A stretch of DNA of 50,859 nt. It comes from Bacillota bacterium (lineage in GTDB: Bacteria; Bacillota; Clostridia; Saccharofermentanales; DTU023). Shown here piece after piece: positions 40,922 through 49,390 of the stretch. The first letter of the stretch is position 1, and each line of letters begins with the position of its first letter. The notes beneath the pieces were generated by a model, which saw only the letters and a program-made list of their open reading frames with translations, was not told the DNA's origin and did no database searches. The stretch spans positions 1 through 50,859 of the forward strand of contig JAMNZB010000055.1 in NCBI GenBank assembly GCA_023622515.1, in the 5' to 3' direction. Both the position numbers and the translations under genes were made by a program.

Positions 40922-43198
40922 TCAATCTTGCCATTCAAATTGCAATTGTTTTTCTTGCAACAAATCATCTTTTATATAGCGACCACCGGCCGGTATTGTC
41001 CTGACTCGATAATAGGCAAGATTCTCCGCCTCATCAGAAGCAACTAAATGGGCTTCGGAAAGCTTACTTGATTTCGTCATCGTCATTAGCCTTATACCCT
41101 GCGAGTTGCGCGTTTTCTTATAGGGTACCAAGTCACTATCCACTAAAATCATACGCGCTTGAGTGGAAATAAGAATCATGTCTCCCGCAGCTTCCGGTTC
41201 AGCGAGAGGAAACAAGGCTACCAATTCCGCACCGCCATAGACCGCATTAAGCAATTTTTTGCGCCTGTTTTTTGTTTCATAAGAATTTGTAGAAATTTTA
41301 ACGGCACGACCATCTGCGAAAAGCAGCATCAGGTAGCCCTCAAAGTCAGAGGTCGCATGCATCTGAACAATGTCTTCCCCTGCCTCAAGCTCGACTAAGT
41401 TAGGTGTGAACTCACCAAATTGAGAGGGTTTATGGTCTTCAATCTCATGGGTTAACAGTTTATAGACATTTCCCTTATTACTAAACAAAAGAATCTCCGA
41501 CTTATTAGTCGTATCCACTTCATTAATGATTCTGTCATCATCTTTTAGTTTTAAATCACCGGCACTGCGTAGTGAGGTAAGGGGCAATTTCTTTAAATAG
41601 CCATGCGCCGTAAAAAACAACTTTAAGCGATAGTCCTCAACAACCTGCTCAATCTTTAGACGCTCTGCTTTTTCAGCCTCTATGAGTTTTGTTTTACGCG
41701 GTTTACCATACTTTTCACCATATGTCTTCAGCTGATCGGAGATGACTTTGTCTAAGAGCTTCTCATCTTGCAAGATAGCATTTAAGTCATTAATTTGATC
41801 CTCAAGAAAACCTATTTCCTGGGTCCGTTTTAGGAGATATTCTCTATTGAGATGACGCAATTTAATTTCCGCAACATAATCCGCCTGTACTTCATCAATA
41901 GAAAAGGCCGCCATGAGGTGTGGTATGACATCCGCCTCTTTTTCTGTTTTACGTATAATCCGGATAGCATAATCAATATCGAGAAGGACACTTTCCAGAG
42001 CGCGAAGCAAGTGAAGTTTTTCTTCCAGCTTTTTTTTATCATATATTAGTTCACGAGATAAACACTGCCTACGCCAGGAAATCCATTCCAATAGAATTTC
42101 CCGGACACCAAGGACTTCAGGCTTATTATCAATAAGGATATTGAAGTTGCAGGAAAAGCTTGAAATCAAGGAAGTCAAATTTAAAAGCTTCTTTAGAACA
42201 AAAACAGCATCAGCATTTCTCTTCAAATCCAGTGTAATACGCAAACCATTTAAATCGGTTTCATCGCGAACATCAATAATTTCTTTAATCTTACCATTTT
42301 TGATATTTTTGTTTATATCCTCGATAATTGCTTCTATACTGGTCGAATACGGTATTTCCGTTATTTCAATGCGGTTCTGCTCTTTGATGATTTCTGTTTT
42401 AGCCTTCATTTTAAAGCTGCCGCGACCTGTTTCATAGATTTTTTCAATTTGCTCTTTCTCATAAATAATATTTGCTCCGGTAGAGAAATCCGGGGCCGGC
42501 ATATATTTAAGGATATCAGCCTTCCTGTTCTTGATGAGTGCACGTGTTGCTTCACAGCACTCTTTCAGATTAAAAGAGCAAATATTGCTGGCCATACCAA
42601 CCGCAATGCCCTGATTAGCATTAATCAGCACAGTAGGAATAGCTGCCGGAAATAGCACCGGTTCTTTCTGTGTACCGGAATAGTTATCCACAAAGTCCAC
42701 GGCATTCTTTTCAAGTCCATTAAACAGAACTTCGCAACTATCGTCTAAACGAGCTTCTGTATAGCGGTAAGCAGCATATTGCATATCACGCGAGTAGACC
42801 TTGCCCATATTCCCTTTTGAATCAATCCAGGGATGGATCAAAGCCTCATTCCCCCTTGTTAAGCGAACCATCGTTTCATAAATTGTCTGGTCGCCATGGG
42901 GGTTAAAGGCCATCGTTTGTCCAACAATATCGGCACTTTTTGCCCTTTCCTCCCCGGTGAGTCCCATCTTATACATGGTGTAAAGCACCTTGCGCTGGGA
43001 GGGTTTAAACCCGTCAATTTCAGGAATAGCCCGAGAGACTATAACACTCATGGCATAGGGCATATAATTATCTTTTAGCGTGTCCGTAATGGGAACTAAT
43101 TCAGTTTCACCGGGATGACTCCCCTCTGCAAATGCAGAATAATCCATATCTTTAGCTGGCTCAACCGCATTTTTCTTATCTGTTTTTTTCTTGGCCAT
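40922..43198 (-). CDS. parC: DNA topoisomerase IV-like (type IIA) subunit A
   Basis: 758-residue breakage-reunion subunit. The winged-helix domain has GFKPSQRKVLYTMY, the quinolone-pocket segment NPHGDQTIYETMV (positions 99-111) and catalytic Tyr146 in AAYRYTEARL. A tower and coiled coil follow, and the C-terminal beta-pinwheel is short (about 240 residues), with LLFSNKGNVYKLLTHEI and GQGI-type motif replaced by NSQGIRLM. The last point fits ParC more than GyrA. ATG 43198 follows ATAAGGAG. Its partner parE lies 41 bp upstream. Confidence 0.9.
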   Translation of the reverse strand: MAKKKTDKKNAVEPAKDMDYSAFAEGSHPGETELVPITDTLKDNYMPYAMSVIVSRAIPEIDGFKPSQRKVLYTMYKMGLTGEERAKSADIVGQTMAFNPHGDQTIYETMVRLTRGNEALIHPWIDSKGNMGKVYSRDMQYAAYRYTEARLDDSCEVLFNGLEKNAVDFVDNYSGTQKEPVLFPAAIPTVLINANQGIAVGMASNICSFNLKECCEATRALIKNRKADILKYMPAPDFSTGANIIYEKEQIEKIYETGRGSFKMKAKTEIIKEQNRIEITEIPYSTSIEAIIEDINKNIKNGKIKEIIDVRDETDLNGLRITLDLKRNADAVFVLKKLLNLTSLISSFSCNFNILIDNKPEVLGVREILLEWISWRRQCLSRELIYDKKKLEEKLHLLRALESVLLDIDYAIRIIRKTEKEADVIPHLMAAFSIDEVQADYVAEIKLRHLNREYLLKRTQEIGFLEDQINDLNAILQDEKLLDKVISDQLKTYGEKYGKPRKTKLIEAEKAERLKIEQVVEDYRLKLFFTAHGYLKKLPLTSLRSAGDLKLKDDDRIINEVDTTNKSEILLFSNKGNVYKLLTHEIEDHKPSQFGEFTPNLVELEAGEDIVQMHATSDFEGYLMLLFADGRAVKISTNSYETKNRRKKLLNAVYGGAELVALFPLAEPEAAGDMILISTQARMILVDSDLVPYKKTRNSQGIRLMTMTKSSKLSEAHLVASDEAENLAYYRVRTIPAGGRYIKDDLLQEKQLQFEWQD

Positions 43199-43239
43199 CT
43201 TAACTCCTTATATAGCGAATATAATGAAGATATTGTGGA

Positions 43240-45228
43240 CTACACAACGTCCAGCATATCCATATATTTATGACCATTTTCTGCAATATATCTTTTCCGA
43301 CCCTCAAGATTATTGCCGAGCAAGGTATCAAAACACTCACGGACCGATTCTTCATCTTCCGGAAAAACTTGATATAAGCGGCGGGTTTCCGGATTCATTG
43401 TGGTTAGCCACATCATATCCGGTTCGTTTTCGCCAAGACCTTTTGAACGCTGAATGTGTAATTTACCTTTGCCCAAGGAGTCAATAATATCATTCTTTTC
43501 TTTATCGCTATAGGCAAAATAGGTTTTTGTCTTTCCCTTGCTCTTATGACTTATCTCGAAAAGCGGCGATTCAACAATGTATATCTTCCCCTCTTCAATT
43601 AATTTGGGTGTCAGGCGATAGAACATGGCCAAAATTAAAGTACGGATTTGAAAGCCGTCAACATCGGCATCGGTGCAAATAATTATTTTATCCCAGCGTA
43701 AGCCGTCCATATCAAATTCAGCAAGGTCACGTTTTTTCTTTCCCTCAATATGGATGCCACAACCTAGGAGTTTAATTAAATCCATGATAATGTCGTTGCT
43801 GAAAATCTGGTTGTAGTTTGCCTTAAGGCAGTTCAAGATTTTTCCGCGGAGCGGTATTACGGCCTGGAATTCCGCATTCCTTGCCATTTTTACAGAACCT
43901 AGAGCAGAGTTACCTTCGACGATATAGAGTTCCCGCCTATTTATATCCTTGGTTCGGCAGTCAACAAAATTATTCACGCGATGATAAATATTATCAATCT
44001 GTCCACTCAGTTTTTTCTTCAAACTCAATCTCTGCTTTTCAGCATTTTCTCGACTTCGCTTATTTACAAGAATTTGCTCGACAATGCGATGGGCCTCTTT
44101 CTGATTTTCAATAAACCAAACCCGAAGGTTTTCTCGTAAAATTTCCGTCAAAAAGGCTTGGATATAACGGTTATTAATCGCTTTTTTTGTCTGATTCTCA
44201 TAAGAAGAAAAAGTGGAGAAGGAAGAGATGATGATAACCAGACTGTCCTCAATGTCCTTAAAGGATATTTTACTTTCCTCAGCCTGATACATGTTTTGTT
44301 CCTTGGCATAGCGGTCAAATTCTGCAACAAATGCCGACCTTGTCGCACGCTCAGGGGATCCGCCATACTCCAGCCAGCTTGAGTTATGGTAGAACTCAAT
44401 CCCCGGATTACTGTTGCTAAAAGCATAGCTGATTTCAGCTTTTACTTGATATTCCTCTTTATCCTGGCGGTCTTTACCCCGTCCCTCTCGTGCAAAATAT
44501 ACAGGTTCGCACAGGGCATCATGGCCAAGCAACTCCTCAACATGACCCTTGATACCATCCGGATAGATGTAGTCTTCCTGTAAACCACTGGCTTCATGTA
44601 TCAGTCGGAAGGTGACGCCGGCATTAATGATGGCCTGTTGGCGCAAAACTTGCTGAAAATAGTCAAGAGGTATGGAAACATCGGTAAAGACTTCGCGGTC
44701 AGGTTTCCAGAATTGTCGCGTTCCCTGTTTTTTCCCTTTATATTCAGTCTTCTTAAGACCACCGATATTTTCACCTTTTTCAAAATGAAGTTCATAATGG
44801 TAACCATCTCGATAAACGGAAACGTCAAAGAACTCTGAGGCATATTGTGTAGCACAAGCTCCCAAGCCATTTAAGCCCAGGCTGTAGTTGTATGTCCCGC
44901 CACTTGTATTGGCATATTTCCCGCCGGCATATAGTTCACAATAAACAAGCTCCCAATTATAGCGTTCTTCATTCTTGTTATAGTCAAGAGGAATACCTCG
45001 CCCCTCGTCAATAACCTCAATAGCATGATCTTTGAACACAGTAACCGTAATTAGACTGCCATAGCCCTCTCTTGCCTCATCTATGGAATTAGAGAGAATT
45101 TCAAAAAATGAATGTTGGCAACCAACTAAATCATCAGAACCGAAAATTACACTTGGCCTCAGGCGAACCCGATCAGCCCCTTTCAGTGCACTGATACTTT
45201 CATTGTCATATCTTTGTTTTTTTGCCAT
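43240..45228 (-). CDS. parE: DNA topoisomerase IV-like (type IIA) subunit B
   Basis: 662-residue ATPase subunit. GHKL fold: EILSNSIDEAREGYG, DEGRGIPLD and SLGLNGLGACATQY. Transducer region has NNRYIQAFLTEILRENL. TOPRIM domain: LYIVEGNSALGS and CTDADVDGFQIRTL, then RSKGLGENEPDMMW. The segment usually reading RPGMYIG is here RLRPSVIFGSDD and the EGDSA motif is EGNSA, marking the divergent ParE type seen in some Bacillota. ATG 45228 follows AAAGGGAATCC; promoter at 45265-45293. Confidence 0.9.
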   Translation of the reverse strand: MAKKQRYDNESISALKGADRVRLRPSVIFGSDDLVGCQHSFFEILSNSIDEAREGYGSLITVTVFKDHAIEVIDEGRGIPLDYNKNEERYNWELVYCELYAGGKYANTSGGTYNYSLGLNGLGACATQYASEFFDVSVYRDGYHYELHFEKGENIGGLKKTEYKGKKQGTRQFWKPDREVFTDVSIPLDYFQQVLRQQAIINAGVTFRLIHEASGLQEDYIYPDGIKGHVEELLGHDALCEPVYFAREGRGKDRQDKEEYQVKAEISYAFSNSNPGIEFYHNSSWLEYGGSPERATRSAFVAEFDRYAKEQNMYQAEESKISFKDIEDSLVIIISSFSTFSSYENQTKKAINNRYIQAFLTEILRENLRVWFIENQKEAHRIVEQILVNKRSRENAEKQRLSLKKKLSGQIDNIYHRVNNFVDCRTKDINRRELYIVEGNSALGSVKMARNAEFQAVIPLRGKILNCLKANYNQIFSNDIIMDLIKLLGCGIHIEGKKKRDLAEFDMDGLRWDKIIICTDADVDGFQIRTLILAMFYRLTPKLIEEGKIYIVESPLFEISHKSKGKTKTYFAYSDKEKNDIIDSLGKGKLHIQRSKGLGENEPDMMWLTTMNPETRRLYQVFPEDEESVRECFDTLLGNNLEGRKRYIAENGHKYMDMLDVV

Positions 45229-45264
45229 GGATTCCCTTTCAAAATAACTTTGTTTACCCTTTTA

Positions 45265-45293
45265 ATTATATAGCAAACCATTTTATAAGACAA
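45265..45293 (-). promoter_or_regulatory. Promoter of the parE-parC operon
   Basis: On the minus strand TTGTCT (45288-45293), 17-bp spacer, TATAAT (45265-45270), 36 bp before the parE ATG. Confidence 0.75.
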
Positions 45294-45384
45294 AATCCGC
45301 CTCTAAAAAATGCCGGACAATGCTGCAGATGACACAAACTTGCTCAAGCTTTCCACAAAGCCGATAAAATGCTAACACTTTATA

Positions 45385-45431
45385 GAAATAAAAAAGCCTT
45401 GAAAGCCGGTTACTTCGACCTTTAAGGCTTT
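45385..45431 (-). terminator. Intrinsic terminator after tRNA-Arg
   Basis: On the minus strand AAAGCCTT pairs with AAGGCTTT, with an inner partly paired stem (AAAGgtCG/CGgCTTT), followed by TTTATTTC. It starts at the last base of the tRNA-Arg CCA. Confidence 0.8.
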
Positions 45432-45507
45432 GGTGAGCACATGAGGATTCGAACCTCAGACCTACGGCTTAGAAGGCCGTTGCTCTATCCAGCTGAGCTA
45501 TGTGCCC
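45431..45507 (-). tRNA. tRNA-Arg (anticodon TCT)
   Basis: 77 nt on the minus strand: acceptor GGGCACA with TGTGCTC, discriminator A, encoded CCA; D-arm AGCTCAGCTGGATAGAGC; anticodon stem ACGGC/GCCGT with loop CTTCTAA (anticodon TCT, AGA codons); T-arm GAGGTTCGAATCCTC. Confidence 0.97.
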
Positions 45508-45516
45508 GTAAATAAA

Positions 45517-45590
45517 TGGAGCGGGTGAAGGGAATCGAACCCTCGTATTCAGCTTGGAAGGCTGATGTTCTACCATTGAACTACACCCGC
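45517..45590 (-). tRNA. tRNA-Gly (anticodon TCC)
   Basis: 74 nt on the minus strand: acceptor GCGGGTG with CACCCGC, discriminator T, encoded CCA; D-arm AGTTCAATGGTAGAAC; anticodon stem TCAGC/GCTGA with loop CTTCCAA (anticodon TCC, GGA codons); T-arm AGGGTTCGATTCCCT. Ten bases before tRNA-Arg, so the two are cotranscribed. Confidence 0.97.
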
Positions 45591-45636
45591 ATCCTTGTGC
45601 ATTAATCGCCAGTAGTTTCTTTTTTAGCGCCAAGAC

Positions 45637-45665
45637 ATAATACCGCAAATTATTTATCTTGTCTA
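45637..45665 (-). promoter_or_regulatory. Probable promoter of the tRNA-Gly/tRNA-Arg unit
   Basis: On the minus strand TAGACA (45660-45665), a 17-bp spacer and TATTAT (45637-45642); the -35 box overlaps the stop codon of the preceding gene. Confidence 0.5.
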
Positions 45666-47126
45666 GTCCTGAGGATTCAAATATTCTGCATAGACATAGC
45701 CCTCTGTCCCATCTTCCGTTCGAACGTATATCCAGCCCGAAATCTCAGGCGTCAATTGTATGACAACTTCCCCCCGCTTCACACTGGCAAGCAGGGCGGA
45801 GGTTGAGTCTTTGGCCTGTCGGATTTGTAAGTTGTTGACCTTGACGACTGTGGCAATTTCCAAATTTGTTTCTGCGGGAATTTCTGCAAAAGCATCAGAA
45901 TAAGGCTCTTCTTCCAAGGTTTCCTGACTTGATTCCTCAAGGGAAAGCTTGTTTTTATCAACCTTTTTCCCTTCCTTGATGAAAAGAGCCGTTAGCAGTA
46001 CAAACAAGACAATTAGTGATGTAGCAAAAAAGCGTGAATAGAATTTTTGGTCCGGCCATAGGTTGAAAAACTTCTTTATCAGTTGTTTTATTTTTTCGAG
46101 TAAGGGCTCAATCCGCCACTCGCGAACTCGCTCAAAATATTCATCCATCGGCTTTCTGCGTGCTTCAAAGGCCCTATGTGTTGATTCGCGCTCTTCCTTA
46201 TAACGCTCATTTAACAAGTCAATAGGCTCTGTTTCTTGCTTACTCCCCCTTAGGCTGCCTAATTGCGGACGGTTTGTAACCGGCGGAGTCTTTCGGGGAA
46301 GTAGGCGGGTCGACCTTTTACGAGTATCTTTGGGCAAAATCAATTCTTGCCCTTGGATTACGCGTGAGGCTTTTGAACGTTGAACCGCCTTAGAAAAGTG
46401 TTCTGCCCGTGAAATACGTCGAACTTCTTCACTTAAATTTTCTTCAGAATGACCTTTGTATATACGATTGGCTTCTACCCTTTGAATCTCCAAGGCAAAC
46501 CAGCTTTGTTCAAAATCAAAACCATATGTCTTACCAAGATTAACAAGTCCCTTCATTATAGTGAACACCTGTTGCCCGGAAGAAAAGACTTCTTCCAGGT
46601 GGGTCGTATTGAACTGGTCGATAAACTCCGGTGAAAGAAAAATTAAGAAGTCACCATCTTTTGGAGAAAAGGCATAAAAATCACCATAGGTCATCCAATC
46701 TTCTGCCCAGAGGTTCTCCGGACGCAGTACCGGCTGCAAACGGTATAATTTTTTGTTGCGCGAAAGGTAGACGCCCTTTTGCCGGTCCTGCCAAATTAAG
46801 ACCATATCAGCAGCAGCAATCAGGAGAAAAGCCGCATCGGCCTGATATTTATCAGCTAATTCCGGGATTGCAGCCAAACCTTGCGTTTGTAAATCCGAGA
46901 AAAATTCACCAAACAAACGATTTTGCTCCAAGATATATTTGCGCTCTTGACGGTGGTCGCCTGATGAGTAATAGCCTGAGGCCAAATGCACCTCTCGGTT
47001 ACTGCTGATAACCCGATTTGTAGCTTCATTTGGGTCAAGGTGGCCAATCATCGTTCCATTCATTTGCAAGGTAAGAACAGATAAGTCATTCTCACTAATG
47101 TGGCTTGTCATAATTGCACGCAACAC
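45663..47126 (-). CDS. Membrane protein with phosphatase-like N-terminal domain and extracellular SH3 domain
   Basis: 487 residues. The first ~215 residues resemble a PPM/PP2C phosphatase fold by layout: DAAFLLIAAADMVLIWQ, GVYLSRNKKLYRLQ, then GDFYAF and DGDFLIFLSPEFIDQF, but the metal-binding Asp residues of active enzymes are not in place. A basic linker (about 220-360) follows, one TM helix (about 363-385), an acidic stretch, and a C-terminal bacterial SH3 domain (about 418-487; VVKVNNLQIRQAKD, GEVVIQL, GWIYVRTEDGTEGYVYAEYL). The tail faces the wall. GTG 47126 is chosen for the GGGGAGGTGAG site upstream; ATG 47111 is an alternative. Function unknown; likely envelope sensing. Confidence 0.65.
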   Translation of the reverse strand: MLRAIMTSHISENDLSVLTLQMNGTMIGHLDPNEATNRVISSNREVHLASGYYSSGDHRQERKYILEQNRLFGEFFSDLQTQGLAAIPELADKYQADAAFLLIAAADMVLIWQDRQKGVYLSRNKKLYRLQPVLRPENLWAEDWMTYGDFYAFSPKDGDFLIFLSPEFIDQFNTTHLEEVFSSGQQVFTIMKGLVNLGKTYGFDFEQSWFALEIQRVEANRIYKGHSEENLSEEVRRISRAEHFSKAVQRSKASRVIQGQELILPKDTRKRSTRLLPRKTPPVTNRPQLGSLRGSKQETEPIDLLNERYKEERESTHRAFEARRKPMDEYFERVREWRIEPLLEKIKQLIKKFFNLWPDQKFYSRFFATSLIVLFVLLTALFIKEGKKVDKNKLSLEESSQETLEEEPYSDAFAEIPAETNLEIATVVKVNNLQIRQAKDSTSALLASVKRGEVVIQLTPEISGWIYVRTEDGTEGYVYAEYLNPQD

Positions 47127-47203
47127 TTATTTTCTCACCTCCCCTTTCGAATGGTCGCCTAATAAAATATCAAAGAGCATATTTTACTGCTAATCCGTGT
47201 AGT

Positions 47204-48451
47204 TTACTCTTTTCTGCCGGCTTGGACAAGTTTTAGCTTAGCAAAGCGGGGGAGGCTATCTTCATCAAGCACAATATCCGGCCGCCCGGCAATAAGGGGT
47301 AAAACATAGTCTATAAATTCTTTCTCCATGCCGGTATTATCCCTTTTAATCCATGAGTCAGGTACTTTCTTCTCAGCGTTGGCTACTTTATCCAGGGGAA
47401 CTTCAATAATCTCCGTGCGATAGACCCCGAATTCCGGTCTTGCAAAAGCAATCATAATGTCTGTCTTTCCGGCTAAGGCCGCACGGACAGCTTCACTACC
47501 CGCCAGAAAACTATCTTCAATATCACAAACCGAAGCCAAATGGGCCGAACAACGCTGCATTAAGGACAATTCAATCGTGCGAATCTTGGTAGGAATTTTG
47601 CGTTTGACAATTTTTCCTAAAGTTTCTGCTGCTCCCCCCATCTGTTTATGACCAAAGGCATCAACAAGAAGTTCATCGTTCAATTCGGGAAGGAATTTTC
47701 CGTCTGCTGTTTTCACACCCTCTGAAAGGCAAATAATGACCTTGCCTTTTTGTCCAAGCACACGAGTAATATCGATCATAACCCGCTCAATGTCAAAAAC
47801 CCGTTCCGGCAAATAGATTAAATCAGGTCCTCCCCCTTTGAGCGTAGCTAGAGTTGAAGCTGCTGTAAGCCAGCCGGCATTACGTCCCATAATCTCAATA
47901 ATGGTAATTTGATTGGCGTCATAAACCGTTGCGTCTCGGTAAATTTCCATAACAGTGGTCGCGATATAACGTGCTGCAGAGCCATATCCGGGGCAATGGT
48001 CAGTGTGCATAAGATCGTTATCTATCGTTTTAGGGACACCAATAACCATACATTCATAGTTTTGCTTGCGAAGATACTTGCTAATCTTTGAACAGGTATC
48101 CATAGAGTCATTGCCGCCATTATATAAAAAATAACGAATATTATATTTTTGGAACACTTCAAGGATACGCTTGTAATCACTTTCGTCTTCCTCTACATCA
48201 GCAAGTTTATAACGGCAGGAACCTAAAATCGAGGATGGAGTTTGTTTCAGAAACAAGAGTTCTGTTCGACTCTCTTCTCCTATGTCAAAAAAATCTTCCT
48301 CCAATATACCCACTATACCATGATGGGCTCCATAAACTTTCTCAATACGTTCCTTATGGGCCAGTGCTTCTAAAAAAACACCGGCCGCACTAGCATTGAT
48401 AACAGAAGTAGGACCACCGGACTGTCCATAAATTAAGTTACCTTTAAGCAT
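47204..48451 (-). CDS. pfp: 6-phosphofructokinase, pyrophosphate-dependent type
   Basis: 415 residues, glycolytic phosphorylation of fructose-6-phosphate. It opens NLIYGQSGGPTSVINAS. Two residues that decide the phosphate donor are of PPi type: Asp115 in YNGGNDSMD, where ATP enzymes have Gly, and Lys141 in GVPKTIDNDL, where ATP enzymes have Gly. IEIMGRNAGWL and CLSEGV are further matches. PPi use makes the step reversible and saves ATP in fermenters. ATG 48451 uses a GGAGG that lies within the last codons of the upstream L,D-transpeptidase gene, so it is co-translated with it. Confidence 0.9.
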   Translation of the reverse strand: MLKGNLIYGQSGGPTSVINASAAGVFLEALAHKERIEKVYGAHHGIVGILEEDFFDIGEESRTELLFLKQTPSSILGSCRYKLADVEEDESDYKRILEVFQKYNIRYFLYNGGNDSMDTCSKISKYLRKQNYECMVIGVPKTIDNDLMHTDHCPGYGSAARYIATTVMEIYRDATVYDANQITIIEIMGRNAGWLTAASTLATLKGGGPDLIYLPERVFDIERVMIDITRVLGQKGKVIICLSEGVKTADGKFLPELNDELLVDAFGHKQMGGAAETLGKIVKRKIPTKIRTIELSLMQRCSAHLASVCDIEDSFLAGSEAVRAALAGKTDIMIAFARPEFGVYRTEIIEVPLDKVANAEKKVPDSWIKRDNTGMEKEFIDYVLPLIAGRPDIVLDEDSLPRFAKLKLVQAGRKE

Positions 48452-48454
48452 ACA

Positions 48455-49381
48455 CTACTCCTCCTTTGACATTCTGTTATATGGTAATAAGATACTTGGA
48501 TCTTGTTGGTAAGGGTTCTTCGGATTGGCGTTGGTCGGATCCCAAGAGGGTTCGCCCTCCTTCATATATAAGGCTTCAATTTGCTCGGGAAGAGGTAGCT
48601 GAGGGTAGCCGTCACTTGTATCAAGGACTTCAACCTTAGTCCCTTCCGGACAATTTTCAAAAATCCACCGCGCATCACGGGAGGGCATACGAATACAACC
48701 ATGTGAGGCCTGAGATCCTAAATTATTATAGTCTTTCCAGGATACACCACTCTCCTCCCTATCATGGTAAGAGGGCGGAGCGTGAAAGTAATAAGTATTC
48801 TTAAATGATGTGCAATATTGACAATAGGATGCGTCCAGCATAAAGCCTGAATAATATTTGACGCCAACCTCTTGCTCGCCCCGTGGGGTAACGTATTTAG
48901 GCTCAAGTCCTGTCGAACAAAGAAAGGCGTGCTCAAGATAGGCAAAGTCACCACTTCCATCGTGATCGCTAAAAATGGCAACAATCTGACGGTCAATGAA
49001 AACACGAATAAGGTAGACTTTATCCGGATCTCCGGGCGCCAGAGGGGCAATAAGGCGTTCGATACGCTCTAAATCCGTTTCTCCTTCAGGCGGGGGCCGC
49101 AGGGCACTCACGCCCTTGTATTTCTCCCAAAAGCTAACTTCCTCATCAAGATTTTTTTCTTGCTCGGGGTCGGCATTTAAAACAGGCTTCTCGGCACCTG
49201 CACCTTCCTCTGTGGGTTCGGACAGGCTTAAATGCTCCGGGCTTGTTTCAGATTCACTACGGTTTTTCACCTCAGCCTCAGCCTTATCCCTTGGACGCCC
49301 AACAGCAACCATCACAAAGGTAACCAAAACCAATAACAAGGTAAAAGCAATCAAAATCTTATCTGATTTTCTCATTTTCAT
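48455..49381 (-). CDS. L,D-transpeptidase (YkuD), membrane-anchored, copy 1
   Basis: 308 residues. N-terminal TM anchor (about 9-27), a Ser/Glu-rich spacer (35-100), then the YkuD domain with RVFIDRQIVAIFSDHDG, HAFLCSTGLEP, TPRGEQEV and the catalytic SHGCIRMPSRDARWI (Cys229). It would cross-link or modify peptidoglycan by 3-3 linkage or attach proteins. After the domain comes an extra motif, PSWDPTNANPKNPYQQD, shared with the next copy. It is the second of two adjacent paralogs and precedes pfp by 3 bp. Confidence 0.9.
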   Translation of the reverse strand: MKMRKSDKILIAFTLLLVLVTFVMVAVGRPRDKAEAEVKNRSESETSPEHLSLSEPTEEGAGAEKPVLNADPEQEKNLDEEVSFWEKYKGVSALRPPPEGETDLERIERLIAPLAPGDPDKVYLIRVFIDRQIVAIFSDHDGSGDFAYLEHAFLCSTGLEPKYVTPRGEQEVGVKYYSGFMLDASYCQYCTSFKNTYYFHAPPSYHDREESGVSWKDYNNLGSQASHGCIRMPSRDARWIFENCPEGTKVEVLDTSDGYPQLPLPEQIEALYMKEGEPSWDPTNANPKNPYQQDPSILLPYNRMSKEE

Positions 49382-49390
49382 AGCGTTAAA

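Noticed and set aside
46631-47008. Plus-strand frame of 125 codons opposite the SH3 protein
   Set aside because: Pro/Arg-rich translation antisense to a gene with recognisable TM and SH3 domains.
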